Below are positions 16,665 through 23,011 of a stretch of DNA of 23,011 nt, one piece after another; within the stretch, counting starts at the first letter, position 1, and each line of letters begins with the position of its first letter. Source of the DNA: Alphaproteobacteria bacterium (GTDB lineage Bacteria > Pseudomonadota > Alphaproteobacteria > UBA2136 > UBA6156); the NCBI GenBank assembly GCA_027489415.1, contig JAIXZU010000087.1:1-23011 (forward strand), given 5' to 3'. A program made the position numbers and the translations under genes. The notes below the pieces were generated by a model. The model was not told where the DNA came from and made no database searches. It saw only the letters and a program-made list of their open reading frames with translations.

Positions 16665-18155
16665 ATGGTGATATCGCACGCCCTTCGTAGTGCAACTGTT
16701 GGCACAGCCCTAGGCCTTACCTTGGCTGGCTGTGCTGTGTCTGCCGGTAATGGCATGTACGCGTCTTCACCCAACTCTCCCAGCGCTCAAATAGAGGCCG
16801 CCAATCGCAACGCAGCGGCCAGCATGCGGCCTCAACAGGCTTTCAGTGGCATGGCGCCGCTATCTGGTTTGCAGGCCGGTGTACAAGTGGCAAGCTTGGA
16901 GCCCATGGTCGGTGCCTCAGCCGGAGAAGCATCAGCGAAACGTCCTGTGCCGGTCGTCCAAAAGGGCACGGTCATCTGGCGCCGCACGGGGGAAGATCAG
17001 CCTCAACAGCCAGTTCCGCAGGCAAACAACGACATTCAGACCCTCCGCGCCGCCCTCAACGAGGTCAAAGGCCAAACGGCACAACAGGTATCGGAATTGC
17101 AGGCCCGCCTGGAAAATGAACAGCGCGCTCTCGCCCAGTCCACTGCCATAAAGGTATCCGAATTACAGGCACGCCTAGACAGCAGCCAGAAAGCCCTCGC
17201 CGAAGCAACAGCCGCCACAAATATGAATATTGGTGCTGTCTGGCAGGCCTCCACGCAGCGGGCGGAGGAAGTTGCCGAACAGAAAGTTGGCCCGGTGGCC
17301 GCAAGCTTGGCGGAACTCCAGCAGAGAACGGCGGCGGATAAACTGGATCCCGCACAAGTCCGCTCCATCGCTCAGCAAACGCTGGCGGACTCCACACCCG
17401 AGTTTAAAGCCTTGGCCCTCCAGACAGTCCAGCAAAGCCAGGATTATATCCGCGCTACGGCCCGTGCCGCCGTCCAGGACCGCGACCCAGCCATGCAAGC
17501 CGCCCTTGCCGACGCCGCTCGTGACGTCATCATCAAGGATGATCGCGTCGTCTTCGCCATTCGCAAAGCGGTAGCAGAAGAACTTCAGGGCGTCGTGACC
17601 GACCCCTCCGCCACCGGAGCCGTCAGCCTCGGGCCGGATCACGGCCGCGCCATGCTCGAAACCACCGAAGGCCTCGACCCCAACCGCCTCAAGATTGCCG
17701 CACTCCTCGCACCTGACGGCAGCCCTGCCAGTGACGCCGCGAAAACGGATGCAAAACTCGCCATTATCAGTCCAGCAGCAGGCCCGCAGGGGCAGTCTGT
17801 CATATCTCCCACAGCATGGTCAGCCCAAGGCACCAGCCTCTCCCGTGCCCGTAATAGCCAGAACTGGATGGATATCCGACAATATAAAGTGATTGTCCAC
17901 GAGGACAATCAGACACTGGAATCCCTCCTCGCCAAAGTGCTGAAGAACGCCGAACCCTTCACCGGCCGATGGCAGGTGCGCTGGAAGGTATCGCCCGAAA
18001 ACAGCGGTGTCATGCAGGAAAAATTCAGTCTGGATGCGGAAACCACCTTCGAGGAGTTTGTCAGCTATCTGGCGCAGTATGTCCTGAACGACCGCGGCGT
18101 AAAACTAACCTTCAGCCTCTTTGATAACGAACGCATAATTGTGGTGTCGGACTAA
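16665..18155 (+). CDS. Outer-membrane lipoprotein with coiled coil and C-terminal TcpQ-like domain
   Basis: From ATG 16665 the protein has 496 residues and a clean lipoprotein signal ending LTLAGC (Cys 23). A GTG at 16572 would add 31 residues before the signal, which is unlikely. After a Pro/Gln-rich stretch, residues about 122-186 are a coiled coil with two 22-residue tandem repeats (VSELQARL…). A long Ala-rich helical part follows. The C-terminal ~90 residues (about 405-495) form a TcpQ-like module: NQTLESLLAKVL, GRWQVRWKV and a final RIIVVSD strand. This matches the design of secretin-helper proteins. It shares layout with the next gene, which starts 4 bases after its stop, so the two look like a divergent pair. 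Confidence 0.7.
   Translation: MVISHALRSATVGTALGLTLAGCAVSAGNGMYASSPNSPSAQIEAANRNAAASMRPQQAFSGMAPLSGLQAGVQVASLEPMVGASAGEASAKRPVPVVQKGTVIWRRTGEDQPQQPVPQANNDIQTLRAALNEVKGQTAQQVSELQARLENEQRALAQSTAIKVSELQARLDSSQKALAEATAATNMNIGAVWQASTQRAEEVAEQKVGPVAASLAELQQRTAADKLDPAQVRSIAQQTLADSTPEFKALALQTVQQSQDYIRATARAAVQDRDPAMQAALADAARDVIIKDDRVVFAIRKAVAEELQGVVTDPSATGAVSLGPDHGRAMLETTEGLDPNRLKIAALLAPDGSPASDAAKTDAKLAIISPAAGPQGQSVISPTAWSAQGTSLSRARNSQNWMDIRQYKVIVHEDNQTLESLLAKVLKNAEPFTGRWQVRWKVSPENSGVMQEKFSLDAETTFEEFVSYLAQYVLNDRGVKLTFSLFDNERIIVVSD
17088..17219 (+). repeat. Tandem 66-base (22-residue) coiled-coil repeat
   Basis: Two consecutive 66-base units (17088-17153, 17154-17219) encode VSELQARL followed by similar sequence ending ALAQSTA or ALAEATA. 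The DNA is diverged but clearly alignable, so the coil was lengthened by an in-frame duplication. Confidence 0.75.
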
Positions 18156-18159
18156 GCTT

Positions 18160-19689
18160 ATGAAAATTTTCACACATAGTGCCCCCCTCAAAGCCTATTT
18201 CTCAGCCACCGCCCTCGCAGGGCTGCTTGTCACAGGTTGCGCGTCCGTGCCCGTCACTACAGGCTTCCAGCCACCCCGCACTGGCGACGAAGGCGTTGTC
18301 ATTGCCGAAACAACCCTCGTCTCCGGCGTCTCCGTCGGCAACAGCATCACCGGCCAAACGGATGACTGCTCCGGCCCCGGCTTGGGCATCAAGGTGGACG
18401 GCACCACCGGTGGCGATCATTTCCTGTTTGATAAAAACGGCGAACCCTGCGAAGCGGCACAAACGTTGTTTGATGGCCGCACCAGCGCCAACCGCCGCCA
18501 GGCTGACCCCTCGATTAACCTGACCTTCCATGACACGCTGGGTCCTGTCCCCTCCACCAGTAGCCTGCCCGGCCTTCAACCCATACCCGAAATCCGCCTG
18601 AAATCTGAACTTCTACCGGCGTCGGACATCGCACCAGCCGCCGGTCCGGCCACAGCGGCGGCAGCAGGTAAACCAGTGCCAGCAAAACCGGTTGAAGTCG
18701 CCGCTCTGAAGCCGGATCCCCTCGTCGCCACGCTGTCATCTTGGGAACAGCAGGATGTCATCTACGCCAGCCGGAGCGACGAAGCCACTGCCGCCGCCGA
18801 ACGCAACATCAACCAAATCAGCAAGGACATCCAATCCGGCCGGGATCAGGAAAACGTCGCCAAACTCATGGCCACTCTGCGCGAACGCGAGCGTCAGGTT
18901 CAGGAAGAACAGCGCCGCCATCAGGAAACGCTGGAGCGCGCCCAGTCAAACCGGGATGTCACCGTTGCCGCCCGCAACCAATGGCAGCAGAAGGAGCAGG
19001 AATTGCAAGCCAGCCTCACAGCCACTCAGGCCCGTCTGGCTCAGTTCGAGGAACTCTCACGCCGCCTGAATGCTGAAAAAGCCGAAAAGGAAAAGGCCTA
19101 TCAGGAACAGATCAGTACCCTGAGCGCGGACCTCAAAGCCGCCGAAGCCCAAGCCGACGTCTCCCGCCGCGAACTGGTTCTCAAGGCCGCCGCCAAAATT
19201 GCCGAAGCCGAGCAACTGGCCAATGCCGCCCAACTGCAGGAACAGGAAATCAAACTGCGCGAAGCCGCCCGTTTGAAAGCCGAAGCCGAAACCATGATGG
19301 ACCGCGCTCTCGCCATGAAGGCCGGCGGTTCGGTCGTGTCCAGCGCAGCCACACATCCGGCCGTGCCCATGGCGTTGATGCAAACCCCCATCGTCCTGCA
19401 AGCCAGTAACCAAACCCTCCCGGACATTCTCGCCAATATTCTGAACCTTGCCGCCCCGCAGGCCGGTCAGTGGAAGGCGGACTGGCAGCTCTCAGCGCCG
19501 CTTCGCCACATCCTGAAGGAAAAATGGTCGCTCACCGCAGAGGCCTCGGTGCAAGACGTCCTCGCCCAGCTCCAGCAGCAGGTTCAGGCAGCCCACGGCG
19601 CCACACTGGTCTTCACGCAGTTCGGCCAGTCCCGCCTGCTGGTTGTCACGGATGCCACACCCCCCGCTACCGAAGCTGCGGCAAAATAA
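18160..19689 (+). CDS. Outer-membrane lipoprotein with long coiled coil and C-terminal TcpQ-like domain
   Basis: From ATG 18160 the protein has 509 residues with a lipoprotein signal ending LLVTGC (Cys 27). A Pro/Ala-rich part is followed by a very long coiled coil (about 202-388) rich in Glu, Gln, Arg and Ala (RERERQVQEEQRRHQETL). The C-terminal module (about 408-500) reads NQTLPDILANIL, GQWKADWQL, and a final SRLLVVTD strand. It parallels the C-terminus of the preceding protein almost motif for motif. The coil could span much of the periplasm, reaching from the lipid anchor or secretin toward the inner membrane. It closes the group of TcpQ-like genes; the transfer operon begins 67 bases on. 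Confidence 0.7.
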   Translation: MKIFTHSAPLKAYFSATALAGLLVTGCASVPVTTGFQPPRTGDEGVVIAETTLVSGVSVGNSITGQTDDCSGPGLGIKVDGTTGGDHFLFDKNGEPCEAAQTLFDGRTSANRRQADPSINLTFHDTLGPVPSTSSLPGLQPIPEIRLKSELLPASDIAPAAGPATAAAAGKPVPAKPVEVAALKPDPLVATLSSWEQQDVIYASRSDEATAAAERNINQISKDIQSGRDQENVAKLMATLRERERQVQEEQRRHQETLERAQSNRDVTVAARNQWQQKEQELQASLTATQARLAQFEELSRRLNAEKAEKEKAYQEQISTLSADLKAAEAQADVSRRELVLKAAAKIAEAEQLANAAQLQEQEIKLREAARLKAEAETMMDRALAMKAGGSVVSSAATHPAVPMALMQTPIVLQASNQTLPDILANILNLAAPQAGQWKADWQLSAPLRHILKEKWSLTAEASVQDVLAQLQQQVQAAHGATLVFTQFGQSRLLVVTDATPPATEAAAK

Positions 19690-19708
19690 CCATTTTATCA
19701 GCATCCCC

Positions 19709-19749
19709 TTGCAAACCGCTTTCACAACACCATAATGAATCCAAAGGAG
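19709..19749 (+). promoter_or_regulatory. Possible promoter and strong ribosome site before the pilin genes
   Basis: TTGCAA (19709-19714) and CATAAT (19731-19736) are 16 bases apart, a moderate sigma70-like match. AAGGAG at 19744-19749 is an ideal ribosome site seven bases before the ATG. The implied leader would be very short, so the promoter is tentative; the ribosome site is solid. Confidence 0.35.
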
Positions 19750-19756
19750 ATTACTT

Positions 19757-20113
19757 ATGGATAAACGCACTCTCATGTTCGGCATTGCTGCCGTCGCACT
19801 TATGGCTCTCGTCGTGGTGGACCCTACCTTCGCTCAAGCAGGTGAAGCAGGTGGCCGCGCCAAAACCACTCTTGAAAACGTCCTGACCGGTAACATCGGT
19901 CTGCTGCTCGGTCTCGGTATCACCGTGCTCGGCCTCTGGACCTGGATCATCGGCCAGAAAACCGGCCCCGGTATCGTAATGATCATCGGCGGTGTTCTGC
20001 TCACCCTCGCCCCCGGTCTGTTCAACGGTGCCCGCAACATGCTGGGCGGTGTTGTCCAGCAGTTCGGCGGAGACACCACGACCGTGACGCAAGGCACCAG
20101 CTTCAGTCAGTAA
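19757..20113 (+). CDS. TraA/VirB2-like conjugative pilin candidate 1
   Basis: 118 residues. A Sec signal (MDKRTLMFG…) probably ends at FAQA (about 28). A short amphipathic helix and two membrane segments (about 46-66 and 72-90) joined by a short polar loop follow, then a polar tail. This is the layout of VirB2/TrbC/TraA pilins. The core TGNIGLLLGLGI (44-55) is repeated in the next two genes. The following order TraL, TraE, TraK is that of the F tra operon, where traA comes first, which supports the pilin call. Its ribosome site is the best of the three, fitting a main, abundant subunit. An IcmD/DotP-like small membrane protein is a less likely alternative. Confidence 0.65.
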   Translation: MDKRTLMFGIAAVALMALVVVDPTFAQAGEAGGRAKTTLENVLTGNIGLLLGLGITVLGLWTWIIGQKTGPGIVMIIGGVLLTLAPGLFNGARNMLGGVVQQFGGDTTTVTQGTSFSQ

Positions 20114-20138
20114 CATATGCCCAAGCTTGGTCATTAAT

Positions 20139-20477
20139 GTGAACAAGAATCTGATTATGCCCATACTGGTTCTCAGTATGGGCATATCTGTTTCTGCCCA
20201 CGCACAGGCCCAGTATGCGGGAATGGACGCACTCACCACCTTGCAGGACATGCTCACCGGCAATATCGGCCTCACCCTCGGCCTCGGGATCATGGTGATT
20301 GGCCTGCTGACCATCATCACTGGTAAGGCCGCGGCAGGGCTGGTCATGATTCTCGGCGGCGCTCTGCTCACCATGTCCCCGGGCATCTTCAACGGTGTGC
20401 GCAGCATGGTGTACGGTGTCGTGGCACAGTTCGCGGATGGGAACACCACGTCCGTTGACCCCACTCCGTCCTACTGA
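20139..20477 (+). CDS. TraA/VirB2-like conjugative pilin candidate 2
   Basis: From GTG 20139 it has 112 residues with a signal MNKNLIMPILVLS…AHA (about 22). TTG 20127 and ATG 20157 are alternative starts; none has a good ribosome site, so expression may depend on coupling with the gene 25 bases upstream. After the signal comes a short helix, the core TGNIGLTLGLGI (40-51) and two membrane segments separated by GKAAAG. The region through PGIFNGVRSM matches PGLFNGARNM of candidate 1. It is a clear tandem paralog with diverged ends. Confidence 0.62.
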   Translation: MNKNLIMPILVLSMGISVSAHAQAQYAGMDALTTLQDMLTGNIGLTLGLGIMVIGLLTIITGKAAAGLVMILGGALLTMSPGIFNGVRSMVYGVVAQFADGNTTSVDPTPSY

Positions 20478-20517
20478 CATACTCTCACGTAACAATACGT
20501 CTAACCGGAGCCCCCAA

Positions 20518-20838
20518 GTGAAATTCCCAACCCTCGTCCTCTTTGTCATCGGCCTGTTCCTGCTCGGTGCAGCCTGCGGCTATGCCGCGGAAGGAGACGT
20601 CGGCGCCGCCGAACTTCAACTATTGGAAAAAATTTTCACCGGTAACATTGGCCTCACCCTGGGCCTGATAGTCGCCGCAGTCGGCATTTTTACCTTCGTC
20701 AACGGCAACATCATCGGTGGCATTATCATGGTGGTACTTGGGGTCCTCATTACGCTTTTACCCGGTGTTTATAACGGCTTGCGCGCGCTGGCCTGCCCGA
20801 TAGCCGAGTCTCTCGGCGGCAAGTGCGGGGATAGTTAA
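20518..20838 (+). CDS. TraA/VirB2-like conjugative pilin candidate 3, with C-terminal Cys pair
   Basis: From GTG 20518 it has 106 residues; CGGAG at 20506-20510 decides this start (an upstream ATG in frame would overlap the previous gene). A signal is followed by AELQLLEKIF, the shared core TGNIGLTLGL (41-50), two membrane segments and PGVYNGLRAL. Unlike its two paralogs it has Cys 20 in the signal end (GAAC, a poor lipobox) and Cys 93 and 103 in the tail, which could form a disulfide. The gene ends 2 bases before traL. It may be a minor or cap subunit or an assembly factor rather than the main pilin. Confidence 0.6.
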   Translation: MKFPTLVLFVIGLFLLGAACGYAAEGDVGAAELQLLEKIFTGNIGLTLGLIVAAVGIFTFVNGNIIGGIIMVVLGVLITLLPGVYNGLRALACPIAESLGGKCGDS

Positions 20839-20840
20839 CC

Positions 20841-21107
20841 ATGCAAATGCGCCCCGTCCCCCGTAATATCGACCGCCCGAACCGCACGCCGGAATACGTC
20901 ATTACCTTTCTACTCACCTACTACGCGGTGCTGTTTGTGGTGGGCAAGGCACTGGCCGCCCTCGTCGCAGGCGCCTTCGCCACCTATGTGATGTATAAAG
21001 TGACCCTCGATAAGCCCGAAGGCCTCGCCATGCGGGTGCTCTACAAATACGTTCAGTTCGGCAAAATGCGTCCCACTCCGCGTCATTGCAAAAAGTTGGA
21101 AGTCTAA
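20841..21107 (+). CDS. traL: F-type conjugation protein TraL
   Basis: 88 residues, the usual TraL size. VPRNIDRPNRTPEY at the start corresponds to the IPRxLDEPxR opening of the family. Two close hydrophobic segments (about 20-50) follow, then the KPEGLAMRVLYKYVQFGK stretch matching the family's GRPRGFLLHLLYWYG pattern. It is an inner-membrane part of the F-type type IV secretion channel, related in position to VirB3. It starts 2 bases after the third pilin gene; ATG 20847 is a second possible start. Confidence 0.75.
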   Translation: MQMRPVPRNIDRPNRTPEYVITFLLTYYAVLFVVGKALAALVAGAFATYVMYKVTLDKPEGLAMRVLYKYVQFGKMRPTPRHCKKLEV

Positions 21108-21211
21108 CCGAAACGCGGTCTGCCCAAAAAGAACACACTCCGATAGGCCATAAGCCCGTCCGGAACGATTTCTATCTCCCCAAGCTCCCGAAAACCCGCT
21201 AGTCTTTGGCC

Positions 21212-21874
21212 ATGGATTTTGTCGCGCGCGCCGGAGCAATCATTGACCGTGCCCACCGCATTGCGGGGGTTTTGCTGATCTGCGTCATCGTTCTGGGCGT
21301 CATAGCTGGCTGCCAGCTGGTGGAAAACCGCCGCCTGAACAACGAAGCGAACATGAGCCGCATCCGTTATCCGGTCATCGTCGTACCCAATGCCACCACC
21401 GGTGTTTACAGTCCCACCGAAGAAGATCGCCTGATCTTCCTCTTTGCCGACTTCGTCACCCAGTCTCTCAACTCCTACACGTCGGAAACGGTAGCCAAAC
21501 TCTACGCTGGCCTGCGCAGCTTCCTGGGCCCCGCCCTGCTGACGGACTCCGAGCCCTACTTCCAGCGCAAAATCCGGGACGCCCAAGCCGACCGCCGCTC
21601 CTCCTTCTTCGTGCCGGACCGTGCCCGCCAGCTGCAAGTCACCAAGCGCCGCATCAACGACCAGGAATTCCGCGACATCGTCATGTACGGCCAAATCAGC
21701 TCGATCGTCGGCGGTACGGTCGCCGAAAGCATTCCCTTGGAAGTCACGATGACCTTCCAAAAAGTCTTTGCCAGCCCTGCCAACCCTTACGGCTTTATTC
21801 TCACGGCCTACCATGAAAAACCGCTGGTGGACACAAACGCAACTCCCCAGCTCAAAAGCTCAACCGTGCAATAA
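21212..21874 (+). CDS. traE: F-type conjugation protein TraE (VirB8-like)
   Basis: 220 residues from ATG 21212 (a TTG at 21206 would add two residues). One membrane segment lies at about 17-36 near the N-terminus, followed by a periplasmic domain. The TraE/VirB8 layout is present: a VVPNA segment soon after the membrane, a helical region, ERSSFFVP-type sequence (RRSSFFVPD, about 128-136), and a C-terminal sheet with VGGTVAESIPLEVTMTF. It bridges the inner-membrane complex and the outer-membrane core of the channel. It lies between traL and traK as in F. The 104-base gap before it contains nothing I could identify. Its stop is immediately followed by a possible traK start. Confidence 0.75.
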   Translation: MDFVARAGAIIDRAHRIAGVLLICVIVLGVIAGCQLVENRRLNNEANMSRIRYPVIVVPNATTGVYSPTEEDRLIFLFADFVTQSLNSYTSETVAKLYAGLRSFLGPALLTDSEPYFQRKIRDAQADRRSSFFVPDRARQLQVTKRRINDQEFRDIVMYGQISSIVGGTVAESIPLEVTMTFQKVFASPANPYGFILTAYHEKPLVDTNATPQLKSSTVQ

Positions 21875-21910
21875 ATGCGATATATGAAGATAATCCGGAG
21901 ACAACCCACC

Positions 21911-22636
21911 ATGCGCCAAGTCCTCAGCCGCTTCCTTCTCCTCTTAGCGTTCCTTGTGGCGGTCCAATCAGCCGTTGCGGACACCATCGTCTGGCGTAGC
22001 CCCACCAAACCGATCACCATCGGTCTTTCAACGACCGACTACACCCAGATCATGTTCCCCGAACCCATCGCCCACGTAGTAGTCGAGGACCCCAGCTACA
22101 TCGACGGCAAACCGCTGGAAGGCTATAACGGCCGCGCCATCATGTTCCAGTCGCTGCTGCCCAAAATGGCCACCCGTGCCTTCTTTACCGGCCAGTCAGG
22201 TAACACCTATATCGTCATTCTCACCACCGACGTTCCCTACCGCACCTACATCGAAATCGTCGACGGCGTCGCCCTGAAACAGATGAAGGACAGCGTCGCC
22301 ACCAAAATGGGCCCGACCGACCTCATCCGTGCCATGGCCCAGGACGCCGACGTCCCCGGCATCACGCGCGAAACCTACGTCATCCCCAACTGGTTCCGCG
22401 GCAGCGGCATGACCTTCGACATGTCCGAAATCTGGCAATCCCCGACCATGACCGGCATCGTCATCCATGTCCGCAACGAAAACCCGCAGCCGAACGAGGT
22501 CAACCTCCCCGCCATCGTCATTCCCAAAACGACCGAATGGGGCAACCTGCGCTTTGCCAGCATGGAAAACCTGCGCCTCGCTCCGGCCGGAGAACCGAAC
22601 GACAAGGGCGTCCTGTTCCTCGTCTTCCTGCGCTAA
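21911..22636 (+). CDS. traK: F-type conjugation protein TraK (VirB9-like, secretin-related)
   Basis: 241 residues from ATG 21911, which has CGGAG upstream and gives a clean Sec signal (MRQVLSRFLLLLAF…SAVA). In-frame ATGs at 21875 and 21884 would add 12 or 9 residues. The mature protein is mostly beta: an N-terminal TraK/secretin-like domain (residues about 25-110, including ITIGLSTTDYTQIMFPEPI) and a C-terminal domain of similar size. TraK forms part of the outer-membrane core complex with TraB and TraV, which are expected beyond the window. The call rests on layout, size and the traL-traE-traK order. Confidence 0.75.
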   Translation: MRQVLSRFLLLLAFLVAVQSAVADTIVWRSPTKPITIGLSTTDYTQIMFPEPIAHVVVEDPSYIDGKPLEGYNGRAIMFQSLLPKMATRAFFTGQSGNTYIVILTTDVPYRTYIEIVDGVALKQMKDSVATKMGPTDLIRAMAQDADVPGITRETYVIPNWFRGSGMTFDMSEIWQSPTMTGIVIHVRNENPQPNEVNLPAIVIPKTTEWGNLRFASMENLRLAPAGEPNDKGVLFLVFLR

Positions 22637-22738
22637 TCGTGGGTTCGGGCTGGCGGGGCTGCCACATGGGCACCGGAAACTGTACCAAAACCCTTACCGG
22701 CAGTGGCAAAACCCGCATTTTCATCCTATAGTGAACTT

Positions 22739-23011
22739 ATGAAACCCCACTGGGCTCGCATGGCATGTGCCATAGGTGTGTTAACCGCCGTCCTCGGCAT
22801 GGCGGCACCTGCCCGTGCGGATTATGACAACGACCCCTTCGACCCCGTCATCGCCCGGGACGCCTGGGTCCTCATTTCCCAAGCCGAACGCCAGAACAAC
22901 ATTCCCGCAGGCCTCCTCCACGCCATGAGCCTCGTCGAAACCGGCAAGGGCATCCGCGGCTGGGTGCTGCCGTGGCCCTACACCCTGTGCATCAACAGCA
23001 CCGGCGCCAAA
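22739..23011 (+). CDS. Lytic transglycosylase of the transfer system, partial (runs off the window)
   Basis: 91 residues are visible, with no stop before the end of the window. A signal peptide ends near PARA (27). An SLT-type transglycosylase domain starts after it: SQAERQNNIPAGLLHAMSLVETG places the catalytic Glu at 67. PWPYTLCINSTGAK follows, much like the PWPWTxNVxG stretch of transglycosylases in conjugation clusters. Such enzymes open the peptidoglycan for the channel or pilus. The gene sits where F carries traB, so the local order differs from F. Confidence 0.8.
   Translation, partial: MKPHWARMACAIGVLTAVLGMAAPARADYDNDPFDPVIARDAWVLISQAERQNNIPAGLLHAMSLVETGKGIRGWVLPWPYTLCINSTGAK

Noticed and set aside
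22665..22730. A 21-codon open frame containing TGSGKT
   Set aside because: Too short for a Walker ATPase, no good ribosome site, and the motif is probably chance in the gap before the transglycosylase gene.
22727..22732. TATAGT as a -10 box before the transglycosylase gene
   Set aside because: It is only 7 bases from the ATG, so the transcript would begin inside or at the gene start, and no -35 is clear.

Overview
The window comes from a Gram-negative bacterium. It carries outer-membrane lipoproteins, a secretin and two envelope-spanning machines. Codon use is GC-rich in the flanks and more neutral in the middle. An alphaproteobacterial host is plausible but cannot be shown from the sequence. 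No rRNA, tRNA, CRISPR array, integrase, transposase or replication gene was found, so whether this is a plasmid, an integrative element or a chromosomal island stays open.

Layout. (1) Positions 180-2855 hold a DEAH-box helicase of the HrpA/HrpB type with an unusual C-terminal region, closed by a strong terminator. (2) Positions 2996-4882 hold a small one-pass membrane protein and, convergent to it, a two-pass membrane protein with a possible degenerate HD-like domain. A bidirectional terminator lies between them. (3) Positions 5056-16550 hold a type IVb pilus cluster on the + strand: a TcpQ/PilL-like protein, a PilN secretin lipoprotein, a PilQ ATPase, a PilR/GspF membrane protein, three alignment-complex proteins (PilO/GspL-like, PilO/GspM-like, PilP/GspC-like), an unassigned anchored protein, a large prepilin and a prepilin-peptidase-like protein lacking the protease half. 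(4) Positions 16665-19689 hold two lipoproteins with coiled coils and C-terminal TcpQ-like domains. (5) From 19757 onward lies the start of an F-type type IV secretion (conjugation) operon: three tandem TraA/VirB2-like pilin candidates, TraL, TraE, TraK and the start of a lytic transglycosylase that runs off the window.

How it may work together. The T4b pilus would assemble at the inner membrane (PilR plus alignment proteins), be powered by PilQ and exit through the PilN secretin, with TcpQ-like proteins helping the secretin. The F-type genes would build the conjugative channel and its own pilus. This resembles the logic of IncI plasmids, where a thin T4 pilus aids mating in liquid, but here the transfer system is F-type. 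This functional pairing is inference from gene order and family resemblance.

No stretch longer than about 300 bases lacks a gene. The largest gaps are 1-179 (no convincing gene, possibly the tail of something upstream), 4883-5055 (divergent promoter region with palindromes) and 8357-8561 (a strong hairpin).
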